In this document: positions 1-8,093 of the stretch, piece by piece
Layout of the letters: each line of letters opens with the position of its first letter
Numbering within the stretch: position 1 is the first letter of the stretch
NCBI GenBank assembly: GCA_031257075.1
Contig: JAIRPM010000182.1
Location: forward strand, 1 to 13,488
Direction of reading: 5' to 3'
From: Spirochaetaceae bacterium
Lineage (GTDB): Bacteria > Spirochaetota > Spirochaetia > Treponematales > Breznakiellaceae
Length of the DNA stretch: 13,488 nt
Program-made: the position numbers and the translations under genes
Notes under the pieces: model-generated
Told to the model about the DNA's origin: nothing
Database searches by the model: none
Seen by the model: only the letters and a program-made list of their open reading frames with translations

Positions 1-119
1 GCGCCGGTTATAGTCTGGAAACGCAGGTCGTTGTTACCAATTCCGGCGATTTCAAGGCCGTAACGCAAGCCGCAACCGGTGATGTAAACGCCGGCGATTT
101 GGTATTGTATGTAGAGTAA
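1..119 (+). CDS. C-terminal end of an unrecognised protein (partial)
   Basis: An open frame enters from the left edge (first full codon at 3) and stops at TAA 117-119, giving 38 residues that end in GDLVLYVE. The fragment is polar and beta-rich looking (Thr, Val, Gly, Asp), with no Cys clusters or membrane segment. I do not recognise the family. The reading is supported by the rho-independent terminator that follows directly and by codon use like that of neighbouring genes. No function is proposed. Confidence 0.6.
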   Translation, partial: AGYSLETQVVVTNSGDFKAVTQAATGDVNAGDLVLYVE

Positions 120-125
120 TGAAAA

Positions 126-178
126 TAAAAAAACGCCGGATTCCCGCCGCCATAGGGCAGGGGAACCGGCGTTTTTTA
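126..178 (+). terminator. Strong rho-independent terminator, probably bidirectional
   Basis: Arms AACGCCGG (132-139) and CCGGCGTT (166-173) pair perfectly. The stem continues with TTCCC (141-145) against GGGAA (161-165) after one bulged A at 140, giving about 13 bp with a loop of about 15 nt. A run of six T follows on the plus strand (172-177). The A-rich stretch at 127-133 gives a U-tract on the minus strand too. It should therefore end both the left-edge gene and the minus-strand tRNA transcript arriving from 198. Confidence 0.85.
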
Positions 179-197
179 CTGTTTGTATGCGGTGAAA

Positions 198-271
198 TGG
201 GCCATCTAAGACTTGAACTTAGGACCAATGGATTATGAGTCCACTGCTCTAACCAACTGAGCTAATGGCCC
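198..271 (-). tRNA. tRNA with CAU anticodon, best read as tRNA-Ile2 (lysidine type)
   Basis: On the minus strand a complete cloverleaf folds: 7-bp acceptor GGGCCAT/ATGGCCC, D-arm GCTC/GAGC, anticodon stem GTGGA/TCCAT with loop CTCATAA (anticodon CAT), variable loop TGGTC, T-arm CTAAG/CTTAG with TTCAAGT, and discriminator A. The 3' CCA is not encoded (ATTT follows). CAU can mean Met or Ile2. C4-G69, C5-G68, the GxxGA/TCxxT anticodon stem, the TGGTC variable loop and the TTCAAGT T-loop all resemble the E. coli Ile2 tRNA more than elongator Met. If Ile2, C34 would be changed to lysidine by TilS so that AUA is read. It is divergent from the ABC-F gene and shares a 105-bp intergenic region with it. 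A weak minus-strand -10 (TAAATT, 289-284) lies about 12 nt upstream. Confidence 0.93.
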
Positions 272-364
272 GCCTACCAAAAAATTTACCGCAAGCGCCG
301 TTTTTGTGAAAGAGGGCTTGTCGGGCGCATTTGTTCAGCCCTTTCACATACCCGCAAAACCCGC

Positions 365-370
365 TATCCT
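365..370 (+). promoter_or_regulatory. -10 element of the ABC-F gene, leaderless spacing
   Basis: TATCCT ends 6 nt before the ATG at 377, so the expected transcription start falls on or next to the start codon. No Shine-Dalgarno is present upstream of the ATG. The CCCGC just before the hexamer resembles the extension seen at other promoters in the window. No good -35 was found. Confidence 0.45.
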
Positions 371-376
371 GTAATT

Positions 377-2002
377 ATGATTTCTGTAACAAACGTGAGC
401 CTTGCCTACGGTGAGCGCACGCTTTTTAAGGATGTAAACTTAAAATTCACGCCGGGCAACTGCTACGGCATTATTGGGGCAAATGGAGCGGGTAAATCAA
501 CCTTTCTAAAAATACTGGATGGTGAAATTGAACACGACAAAGGCGAAGTAACTGTAGGCGCGAATGAACGCATCGCGGTTCTTAAACAGGACCACTTCGC
601 GTTTGAAGAGTATAGCGTCATCGATACGGTAATGAGCGGGAACCCTCAACTGTACGAGATAACAAAAGAACGCGAGGCTGTCTATGCGAAAGAGGAATTC
701 ACAGAAGAAGATGGGCTGCGGGCTGCGGAACTGGAAGCGGAGTTTGGCGAACTGGGCGGGTGGGAAGCGGAATCTGAAATAGGCCGCATACTGGCAGGCC
801 TGGGGCTGCCCGAAAGCAAACACAACAAGAAGATGAGTGAAATTGACGAAGCGGCAAAAGTACGCGTCCTCCTCGCGCAGGCGCTCTACGGCAGCCCGGA
901 CATTCTCCTCCTTGACGAACCAACCAATGGCCTTGACCTTGAATCAATAGAATGGCTGGAAGAATTCTTGATAGATTTTCCCAATATAGTCATCGTTGTT
1001 TCTCACGACCGGCACTTTTTGAATGCGGTCTGCACCGTCATTTGCGACATCGACATGGGGCGTATAACACCGTACACGGGCAATTACGATTTCTGGTACC
1101 AGATGAGCCAGATGCTGCAGCGGCAGGCAAAAGAACAATTGAAAAAAAGGGAAGAAAAAGCGAAGGAATTAAAAGAATTTATACAGCGTTTTGCATCCAA
1201 CGCCGCCAAAAGCCGGCAGGCGACTAGCCGTAAAAAAGTGCTGGAAAAACTAGACCTTGACGGCCTCACGCCAACCAGCCGCAAATTTCCGTTTGCCGGA
1301 TTCAAGCCGGAACGAGAAATTGGCAACAATGTACTGCGAATAGAAAAACTGAGCGCGGAAGCGGATGGAAAAACCGTACTCCGCGATTTTTCGCTTCAGA
1401 TTAACAGAAATGACAAAATCGCCTTTGTAGGAACGGAACACATCAAAAAATCCGCGCTTTTTGACTGTATCTGCGGAATAACGAAAGCGGCGGTGGGCGA
1501 TTACTACTGGGGGCAGACAACGGCTGTCTCGTACTTTCCTCGCGACAACAGCGCGTTTTTTTCAGGCGACATGTCCATTACCGACTGGCTGCGGCAGTAC
1601 TCGCCCGGCCCAAAAGACGACACCTATGTTCGCAGTTTTCTGGGACGTATGCTTTTTTCCGGTGACGAAGCATTGAAACCGGTAAATGTACTTTCCGGCG
1701 GCGAAAAAGTCCGCTGTATGCTTTCCCGCATGATGTTGTCGGGTGCCAATGTGCTTGTGTTTGACGAGCCGACAAATCATCTCGACCTTGAGGCAATAAC
1801 TGCGCTCAATAACGGGCTTGCCGCATTTCCCGGCGTGATTTTATTCAACACTCGTGACCATCAGTTTATTTCATCTATAGCCAACCGCATCATTGAATTT
1901 TTGCCGGACAATGGCAGCGGCGCAAGCCGGTACATTGACCGGATGATGCCTTTTGACAATTACTTGGCGGACGAAAGCCTTAAAGCGATTAGAAACGAAT
2001 AA
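377..2002 (+). CDS. ABC-F family ATPase, YbiT-like, with one degenerate ATP site
   Basis: A soluble 541-residue protein with two ABC ATPase domains and no membrane segments, the layout of ABC-F proteins that act on the ribosome. NBD1 has Walker A GANGAGKST (34-42), Walker B ILLLDEPTN (176-184) and H-loop SHDR (209-212), but its signature is MSEID (153-157) instead of LSGGE, as in YbiT. The inter-domain linker (about 245-295) is rich in Lys, Arg and Glu. NBD2 has a good signature LSGGE (439-443) and Walker B VFDEPTNHLD (461-470), but its Walker A reads GTEHIKKSA (352-360) and its H-loop reads NTRDH (491-495), without the usual SHD. N-terminal and domain spacing fit the YbiT branch; the exact cellular role (translation factor versus resistance) cannot be read from sequence. 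The ATG at 377 fits the family N-terminus. It converges on the phosphorylase gene with an 11-nt gap. Confidence 0.92.
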   Translation: MISVTNVSLAYGERTLFKDVNLKFTPGNCYGIIGANGAGKSTFLKILDGEIEHDKGEVTVGANERIAVLKQDHFAFEEYSVIDTVMSGNPQLYEITKEREAVYAKEEFTEEDGLRAAELEAEFGELGGWEAESEIGRILAGLGLPESKHNKKMSEIDEAAKVRVLLAQALYGSPDILLLDEPTNGLDLESIEWLEEFLIDFPNIVIVVSHDRHFLNAVCTVICDIDMGRITPYTGNYDFWYQMSQMLQRQAKEQLKKREEKAKELKEFIQRFASNAAKSRQATSRKKVLEKLDLDGLTPTSRKFPFAGFKPEREIGNNVLRIEKLSAEADGKTVLRDFSLQINRNDKIAFVGTEHIKKSALFDCICGITKAAVGDYYWGQTTAVSYFPRDNSAFFSGDMSITDWLRQYSPGPKDDTYVRSFLGRMLFSGDEALKPVNVLSGGEKVRCMLSRMMLSGANVLVFDEPTNHLDLEAITALNNGLAAFPGVILFNTRDHQFISSIANRIIEFLPDNGSGASRYIDRMMPFDNYLADESLKAIRNE

Positions 2003-2031
2003 AAAAGGCCGAATTATGCCATTATGGCTTC
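1999..2031 (-). terminator. Weak terminator candidate for the GH94 gene
   Basis: Read on the minus strand, AAGCC (2030-2026) can pair with GGCCTT (2010-2005) with one bulge across a 15-nt loop, followed by a run of T (2006-2001). The hairpin overlaps the last codons and stop of the phosphorylase gene. The stem is short, so the call rests mainly on the U-tract and the convergent arrangement. Confidence 0.4.
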
Positions 2032-4446
2032 TATTTCGCAACTGTCGCCGGCAGGAAGTAATGGCAGAAGCGTTCCGCGTTTTTGTGTAACAGGAATAGG
2101 CTTTCCATTCAACCGCAGACTGCCTATCCCTGCGCATACGTTTGCGGGATTTTTCACCGTGATACGGTACTCCGCGCCGCGAAAACGGCGTGTAATATGA
2201 AAGCCACGCCATTCAGACGGAATACATGGGTCGAGAACAAGGCCATCAAAACCGGCGCGGAGTCCCAAAATGTACTGCGTAGCGGCGAAATAACTCCACC
2301 CGCCGGAACCGGTCATAAAAGGATGGTGCGCTTCGCCAAAGGCCGGGTGCGCCTTGCCGGTAATAAATTGGCAAGTGCTGTATGGTTCCGCCTTGCGGAT
2401 ATTACAATCATCGTTCCATGTGGCAGGGCAGAGTTGCCGGTACAGTTCCATTGCCTTGTCGCCGCGCCCCAATGTGCATTCGGCTATCCATGCCCATGGG
2501 TTCGGATGGCTAAAAACAGCGCCGTTTTCCTTCAAGCCGGGATAGACACGGGTAATAAAACCTACATCGTCATCGGGGTGCGTGTAAGCCGGCGCGTTGA
2601 GCATAAGCCCGTAAGGTGTCCCTAGATGTTCCCATACACTATCCATTGCCTGCCTGCCGCGCTCTATAGCATCCGCGCCGGCGATTACGGCCCATACGTT
2701 GCTTTCAAGATGAATTTTGCCTTCGCGGTCTTTGTTTGTACCGATAGGCCGCCCTGTTTTGGTAAAGCCGCGTAGATACCAGTCCCCGTCCCAGAGGGTT
2801 TCGGCGCAAATTTTAGCGGCCTTGCTATGTTCAGAGCGGAATGCCTCCGCATCCTCGTTGCGGCGCAAAAACCGGGCAAGGCCGGTAAGGTGGTCAAGCG
2901 CCCAGAGGTACAGGTAACTCACCATAGCGCTTTCACCGCCACCCAAATTAAGGCAATCGTTCCAATCGGCGCGAAGGCCCAAACAGATGCCGTGGCTTCC
3001 AATCATACGCCCGGAGAATTGTACAATTTTTTTGCAATGTTCGTACACCGAATCCGGTGCGGCCATTTCATCGGCATAGGGAAGTACAATATCAGCAAAG
3101 GCGGCATCGCCTGTTTCCCTAATGTATTCGGCAACGGCAGCGACAAGCCACAGCGCGTCATCGCTGCACGCATGCTCAAGGCCATGCACAATAGACGCAC
3201 GTTCCGGTGCGGGAACAACGGTAGGATTGTGAAATGCCGGTTTGGGACGCGGGTCAAACCATTCCGGCTCGAACAAATGAAGCCCATAGCCTTCACTCAC
3301 GAGCGCCCGCAGTAATTGCATCAGACGCTGGCGGCAGGCTTCGGTATTACTTGCAACAACACACATAGCATCCTGCGATGTGTCGCGGTAGCCTAATCCG
3401 GTACGGCCGCCAACTTCGATAAAACTGGCAAACCGGGAAAACAGTACATTGACCGAACTTTGATACAGAGTCCAAATGTTGAGCATCGTGTTCATATCCG
3501 CATTAGGCGTACTTACCTGAAGTATTGCCAGTTTTTTATCCCAAAAGGCGGCAAGCGCGGCAAAGGCGGCATCACGTTCTTCCGGCGGCGAAAAACGCGC
3601 CCGGATGCGCCCTGCAGCCTGCGCATTGCCTTCTCCCAGCATAAAACAGAGCCGCTGCCCGGCACCCGCCGTTAATTCAAGCCGCTTGTGCAGAACAGCG
3701 CATTGATTTCCGCCTGTCCATGAGGGATGACCTGCCAAACTGCCGCGCACAACTGCTTCTGGATTCGATTCGCTCTGCCACGTACCGGTGAAACGTTCCC
3801 GTTCAATTTCAAAACCATCGGGTGAAAAATCAGACGTAAAAAACTGAAAACCGCCGTCTTCATAGTGAAGTTCTTGAACAATAACGCCGTCTTTATAGGA
3901 CGCGCCCGCACAGTACAGTGTTGCCTGAAAATTTTTATGGTCGCTGTTAATTTCATGAAAACTTAATTCCGCATAGGAAAAAATGCTCAACTTCCGCGTT
4001 TTCTTGCCGCGGTTTTCTAGGCGTATATCCCACAATTCGGTATCTGTACCGTGGGGAATAAACAGTGTTTGCTCGGCATGTATGCCGGAATAATCACATT
4101 CATATACCGAATATGACAATCCATGCCGTGCCCGGTAACATTCTGCGGGTTTAGCAACAGGCTGCCAACTTATACTCCAATAATCGCCGGTTTCGTCATC
4201 GCGTATGTAGACATAATGCCCCGGCCTGTCCGCCGGAACGCCGTTTGCGCGGAAGCGTGTTATGCGATGATGTTCGGCACTTTCATAAAAAAGATACCCT
4301 CCCGCCGTTTGGTTGAATACGCCCACCAGTTTTTCGGTGCCAAGGTAATTTGTCCAACTTACCGGCGTATTTACTTTTTCAATAACATATTCACGTTTGT
4401 CAATGTCAAAATGTCCATAACGAGCTATATGTGTTTCTGTTTCCAT
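2014..4446 (-). CDS. GH94 phosphorylase, N,N'-diacetylchitobiose phosphorylase type
   Basis: An 810-residue cytosolic enzyme of glycoside hydrolase family 94, which splits a beta-linked disaccharide with phosphate to give a sugar 1-phosphate plus free sugar, saving ATP. N-terminal family motifs are WTNYLGTE, AGGYLFY and GDYWSISWQPV. The catalytic block GLRADWNDCLNLGGGES carries the general acid Asp near residue 497. ENGAVFSHPNPWAW and DPCIPSEW follow in the (alpha/alpha)6 and C-terminal parts. Length and the GDYWSISWQPV segment match chitobiose phosphorylases (about 800 aa) better than cellobiose phosphorylases as I recall them, so GlcNAc2 from chitin is the likeliest substrate. This remains an inference. 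No signal peptide is seen. ATG 4446 was chosen over in-frame upstream codons because a TATACT hexamer lies 6 nt before it. No sugar transporter lies beside it; selA is 51 nt upstream on the same strand. Confidence 0.88.
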   Translation of the reverse strand: METETHIARYGHFDIDKREYVIEKVNTPVSWTNYLGTEKLVGVFNQTAGGYLFYESAEHHRITRFRANGVPADRPGHYVYIRDDETGDYWSISWQPVAKPAECYRARHGLSYSVYECDYSGIHAEQTLFIPHGTDTELWDIRLENRGKKTRKLSIFSYAELSFHEINSDHKNFQATLYCAGASYKDGVIVQELHYEDGGFQFFTSDFSPDGFEIERERFTGTWQSESNPEAVVRGSLAGHPSWTGGNQCAVLHKRLELTAGAGQRLCFMLGEGNAQAAGRIRARFSPPEERDAAFAALAAFWDKKLAILQVSTPNADMNTMLNIWTLYQSSVNVLFSRFASFIEVGGRTGLGYRDTSQDAMCVVASNTEACRQRLMQLLRALVSEGYGLHLFEPEWFDPRPKPAFHNPTVVPAPERASIVHGLEHACSDDALWLVAAVAEYIRETGDAAFADIVLPYADEMAAPDSVYEHCKKIVQFSGRMIGSHGICLGLRADWNDCLNLGGGESAMVSYLYLWALDHLTGLARFLRRNEDAEAFRSEHSKAAKICAETLWDGDWYLRGFTKTGRPIGTNKDREGKIHLESNVWAVIAGADAIERGRQAMDSVWEHLGTPYGLMLNAPAYTHPDDDVGFITRVYPGLKENGAVFSHPNPWAWIAECTLGRGDKAMELYRQLCPATWNDDCNIRKAEPYSTCQFITGKAHPAFGEAHHPFMTGSGGWSYFAATQYILGLRAGFDGLVLDPCIPSEWRGFHITRRFRGAEYRITVKNPANVCAGIGSLRLNGKPIPVTQKRGTLLPLLPAGDSCEIEAIMA

Positions 4447-4452
4447 GTTCTT

Positions 4453-4458
4453 AGTATA
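4453..4458 (-). promoter_or_regulatory. -10 element of the GH94 gene, leaderless spacing
   Basis: Minus-strand TATACT, preceded by GTTTCCGG and followed by AAGAAC and then ATG at 4446. The 6-nt spacing puts the predicted transcription start at the start codon. No Shine-Dalgarno and no clear -35 are visible. Confidence 0.55.
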
Positions 4459-4497
4459 CCGGAAACAAACAATCAGTAGAGGGGGCGGCAATGACGG

Positions 4498-5913
4498 CTA
4501 TCGCCGTTCTGCTATTTCTGTGAAGGATGCAGCAATACGCTTTTCATCGCCGAATAAAAGCGCACGGACATGCAGAACTGCCTGCTCTTCGCGGACGGCG
4601 GGAATTATGGGGACGGATGCCGTTCTAAGCGCCGCCGCAATGCTTTCGGCATTCATTGAATCTGAACGTATAGCAACGCCAAAACCGGCAAGCGTATCAA
4701 CGGGAAACGCCCCGCCTCCAACGGCATCGCGGGTTTCCACCACGGAGAAACCAAAGTCGTTCGCTCCGGCATTTACCGCCGCGCTGCGCAAGAGCCGGCA
4801 TAAATTTCGCGCTTTTTTTAACAGGGTGTCCGCATCTGCTTCTACCATCCTGATAACAGGGATTTCGCCATGCCTACCGGTAAGGTAAAGCCGCAATGTC
4901 GCTTCAAAAGCGGCAAGGGTCATCTTGTCCACGCGGAGGGCACGGAGGAGTTGGTGCTGCCTCATCTTGTCAATGAGAAGTTTTGACCCGGCAATGATGC
5001 CAATCTGGGGGCCGCCAAGCAGTTTGTCGCCGGAAAAGGTTACAATGGTGGAGCCGCCTTGCAGGCATTCCCGAACGGAATGTTCCCGTTCCGCAAAGGG
5101 AACGTTGAGCGGGCAGAGAAGCCCACTGCCCAAATCTTCGATTAAAACAAGGGCGCGGGATGCGGCGAGTTCCGCCAGTTCTTTGCGGCTTACCTGTTTT
5201 ACAAAGCCTTCTATCCGGTAGTTTGAAGGGTGAACTTTGAGCAGCGCTGCCGTATTTTCGGTAATCGCGCTGCTATAGTCGTCTATGCGCACCGAGTTCG
5301 TGCAGCCGGCTACCCGCATCGATGCGCCGGAAAACGCAAGTATGTCAGGAATTCTGAACGAGCCGCCTATTTCGACAAGTTCTCCGCAGGAAACTACCAC
5401 TTCCCGTCCGGCGGCAAGCGCTGACAGTGCCAAAAGGACGGCGGCAGCATTGTTGTTGACGGCGAGCGCCGCTTCCGCGCCGGTTATTTGGCAGATAAGC
5501 CATTCAATATGGCTGTTGCGCCCGTTCCGTCCGCCTTCTTCCGGTGAATACTCCAAAGTGCTGTAGGTTCCCGCTATAGCCCCTGCCGCTTCGAGCGCTT
5601 CACGCGCAAGCGGGGCGCGTCCAAGGTTTGTGTGGACGATAACTCCCGTAGCGTTGACGACAGGCTTTAGCGTACTTGCCGCTCTTTTGCGGAGCATACT
5701 GCTAACGCGAAGCAGGACAAGTTCAGCAGCCGACTGGCTGCTCACAGATGCGCCGGCGCAAAGTTCACGGCGGATTTTCTCGAGCGCTTCGGTTATCGCG
5801 GTTTTTACCTGTTCCCGTCCCAATGAGGCGGAAAATTTAAGCGCCCACGGCGTATTTAGCAGTTCGTCCATCGAAGGAATCGAACGGAATTGGGCGTTAC
5901 TATCAGAAGGCAT
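4498..5913 (-). CDS. selA: L-seryl-tRNA(Sec) selenium transferase (selenocysteine synthase)
   Basis: PLP enzyme that converts Ser-tRNA(Sec) to Sec-tRNA(Sec) with selenophosphate in the cytoplasm. The N-terminal RSIPSMDELLNT is the usual SelA start. The core has VVNATGVIVHTNLGRAPL, EYSPEEGGRNGR and AVNNNAAAVLLALS, then IEDLGSG and the PLP-binding block FSGDKLLGGPQ, whose Lys is residue 297 (E. coli SelA uses Lys295). The C-terminal small domain is complete. Length is 471 aa, normal for the family. ATG 5913 is preferred; a GTG at 5925 is also in frame but overlaps the predicted -10 (TATAGT). It lies 32 nt after the antiporter stop. No selB, selD, tRNA-Sec or selenoprotein frame with an internal TGA is visible here, so the rest of the pathway must be elsewhere. 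Confidence 0.95.
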   Translation of the reverse strand: MPSDSNAQFRSIPSMDELLNTPWALKFSASLGREQVKTAITEALEKIRRELCAGASVSSQSAAELVLLRVSSMLRKRAASTLKPVVNATGVIVHTNLGRAPLAREALEAAGAIAGTYSTLEYSPEEGGRNGRNSHIEWLICQITGAEAALAVNNNAAAVLLALSALAAGREVVVSCGELVEIGGSFRIPDILAFSGASMRVAGCTNSVRIDDYSSAITENTAALLKVHPSNYRIEGFVKQVSRKELAELAASRALVLIEDLGSGLLCPLNVPFAEREHSVRECLQGGSTIVTFSGDKLLGGPQIGIIAGSKLLIDKMRQHQLLRALRVDKMTLAAFEATLRLYLTGRHGEIPVIRMVEADADTLLKKARNLCRLLRSAAVNAGANDFGFSVVETRDAVGGGAFPVDTLAGFGVAIRSDSMNAESIAAALRTASVPIIPAVREEQAVLHVRALLFGDEKRIAASFTEIAERR

Positions 5914-5923
5914 ACCTCGTCTC

Positions 5924-5929
5924 ACTATA
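5924..5929 (-). promoter_or_regulatory. -10 element of selA
   Basis: Minus-strand TATAGT preceded by TGTTTCCAG, almost the same as the sequence before the GH94 -10 (TGTTTCCGG TATACT). It ends 10 nt before ATG 5913, so the mRNA leader would be only about 3-4 nt. A GAGG lies 1 nt before the ATG, too close to act as a normal Shine-Dalgarno. Confidence 0.5.
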
Positions 5930-5945
5930 CTGGAAACAGCAGACC

Positions 5946-8093
5946 TTAAACAGATGACTGCGGGGCGTTTCCTTTGAGCAGCGCGGCGACTTCTTCCGGC
6001 GTTTGCGCATTTTTAATTTTTTCGCAAATTGCCGTATCGCGGAGCAGCGCGGCAATCGATGACAAAAAGCGCAGGTGATGGTTGTGGTGTTTGAGGGGGG
6101 ATATAGTCAAAATAAAAATACACGATTTTTCATTGTCCAGCGCCTGAAATTCCACGCCTTCTTTTTTTATACCGACCGCAACCACCGTTTTACTGACCCC
6201 TTCTGATTTTGTATGAGGGATTGCCACGCCATGCTCCATACCGGTACTCATTGTTTTTTCACGTTCCAGTACGTCCTGTAGTACCATATCGTAGTCCTGA
6301 ATTTTTCCTTTGAATGCAAGAATTTGTACCAGTTCCGCGAGTATATCTTCTTTTGTAGTTGATTTTAGATCGAGGGTAACGCATTTTGCTTCAACAAGCG
6401 CCAGTACATCCGTATCAACATTGCCTTTCAATCCGGCAAGTTCTTTGCGCATAGAACCGGCATCGGTGTTTTCGGTTAAATTTTGAATGTTGCGGTGCAG
6501 TTCGATAATCACTTCGTACATTGCCGTTTTGATATATGACATATTTTCTTTTGAACAGGTTATAGTAACAGTGCTTTCCATTTCGGTAATCGAAAGAGAA
6601 ATATCACCTTTACGCGCCTGTGAAAGCCCGTCATCTATATTCATCATTTGTACATAAAACCCTTCGCCTTTCAAATCTTTCAGCAGCGTATCCACAACAA
6701 GGTCGGCAATTTCAGACGAGTTAAAATCCCAGACCGCCTGTTCAGCCCCTTCGCTGGACGGCCTGCGCGTGCCGTGACCGGGTATAGTCAGCGCAATATT
6801 GAGGAAGGTTGGCGCAATAAGCGTAGTTATCAATGTCATCAAAATGATGATGCTAAAAAACTGATTATTGAGTACGCCTGAGGCAAGCCCTATACCCGCG
6901 ATAATAAGCGCGACTTCGCCGCGGGGAACCATCCCTGCTCCGATGCGCAGCGCCCCTTTCCAATTGAAACCAAGCGCCAGCGCGGGAAGGCCGCAGCCGG
7001 CAATTTTGGCAATAACAGCGCCCGCCGTGTAAACCGCGCCAAAAATCAGCACCTGTTTTGAAAAAATTTCTGTAATATTTACCATCATACCCATTACGGC
7101 AAAAAATATGGGCACAAAAAATTCATAAACACCGCGTATGCGTTCCTGTATCACGGCGGCAATATCTGTTTTGGAAAGCGACAATCCGGCAACATAAGCG
7201 CCTATTATCATGGCCAAACCATGATGTTCAAATATGCCGGAACAGAGCAGCGCAATGCCGAACGCAAGCATCGAAAAGTCAAATGATGATTTGAACAGTT
7301 TTAAAAACGAAGCAATTCGTTTGGAAAAGAAAAGGCCGGCTGCTGTAAACACGAGCCAAATCCCGACAGCGCGTACCGCTATCAGCGCTATACCTTCACC
7401 GTCTACTTCCCCTCCTCCTGTCACGCCTGCTTCCACAGCGGCAACACCGAGCACAACTGCCAATATAATAATGCCGAGTACGTCATCAAAGACGGCGGAG
7501 GCAAGTATGGTAACGCCTTCGGGACTGTCCATTTTTTTGTGCCCGGAAAGAATGCGGGCGGTTATGCCGACCGATGTTGCTGTAGAAAGCACGCCAAAGA
7601 AAAGGCAGCGTACGTCCATAAATGAAGCGTTCAGGAAGAAACATCCGGTAAGAGCGCCGGTAACAAATGAAACAAGTACGCCGCAGATACCGATAAGTCC
7701 GCCGGCTACCGAATACCGCAGAAAAAGCGCAATGTCTGTTTCCAGACCGGACGCAAAGAGCAGAATAATAGAACCTACGGCGGAAAATGCATACAATTCT
7801 GAACTTACCACCACAGCGCCGCTCCCTGCCAGTGCCATTTCAGGCGGCGCGAAAAGTCCGTTCGGGAAGCCGGGCAACGGTACGCATCCCAGCGCGTACG
7901 GCCCTGTCGCAATACCGGCAAGCAGTTCTCCTAATACAGACGGAATTCCCAACTTTCGTGCCAGTGCCGCCCCTCCACGCACCGCAAAAACAATAACGCC
8001 TATTTGGAGTACCAAACCGGCCATAATTTCAGTTATGTTCAAAGGTATATCCTTGTACAAGTCCTTTTTGGGCAACGTTGATTTATGTTTCAT
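5946..8093 (-). CDS. CPA2 cation/proton antiporter with C-terminal PTS EIIA (fructose/mannitol type) domain
   Basis: About 715 residues from ATG 8093. Residues 24-440 hold around 12 hydrophobic segments of a KefB/NapA-type exchanger, with conserved LGELLAGIATGP, a paired acid site FDDVLG (Asp203-Asp204), the GAYVAGLSLS segment and MVPRGEVALI (Arg near 391). Paired Asp is typical of electrogenic Na+/H+ members. Residues 455-545 are a soluble stretch I cannot assign. Residues about 563-708 form a PTS EIIA type-2 domain with the phosphorylatable His in GVAIPHTK (His627), so activity may be set by phosphoryl transfer from HPr. Start choice is uncertain: ATG 8093 lies in the loop of a perfect hairpin, whereas TTG 8042 has AAGGA 7 nt before it and also fits the family N-terminus. 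It is divergent from flaG and 32 nt ahead of selA. Confidence 0.9.
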   Translation of the reverse strand: MKHKSTLPKKDLYKDIPLNITEIMAGLVLQIGVIVFAVRGGAALARKLGIPSVLGELLAGIATGPYALGCVPLPGFPNGLFAPPEMALAGSGAVVVSSELYAFSAVGSIILLFASGLETDIALFLRYSVAGGLIGICGVLVSFVTGALTGCFFLNASFMDVRCLFFGVLSTATSVGITARILSGHKKMDSPEGVTILASAVFDDVLGIIILAVVLGVAAVEAGVTGGGEVDGEGIALIAVRAVGIWLVFTAAGLFFSKRIASFLKLFKSSFDFSMLAFGIALLCSGIFEHHGLAMIIGAYVAGLSLSKTDIAAVIQERIRGVYEFFVPIFFAVMGMMVNITEIFSKQVLIFGAVYTAGAVIAKIAGCGLPALALGFNWKGALRIGAGMVPRGEVALIIAGIGLASGVLNNQFFSIIILMTLITTLIAPTFLNIALTIPGHGTRRPSSEGAEQAVWDFNSSEIADLVVDTLLKDLKGEGFYVQMMNIDDGLSQARKGDISLSITEMESTVTITCSKENMSYIKTAMYEVIIELHRNIQNLTENTDAGSMRKELAGLKGNVDTDVLALVEAKCVTLDLKSTTKEDILAELVQILAFKGKIQDYDMVLQDVLEREKTMSTGMEHGVAIPHTKSEGVSKTVVAVGIKKEGVEFQALDNEKSCIFILTISPLKHHNHHLRFLSSIAALLRDTAICEKIKNAQTPEEVAALLKGNAPQSSV

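Noticed and set aside
377..2002. ABC-F gene as a pseudogene because of degenerate motifs
   Set aside because: The frame is complete, site I is intact, and the altered motifs all belong to one composite site, which looks like selection and not random decay.
2083..3315. Plus-strand open frames opposite the GH94 gene
   Set aside because: Composition is that of reversed GH94 codons and the real gene is supported by family motifs along its whole length.
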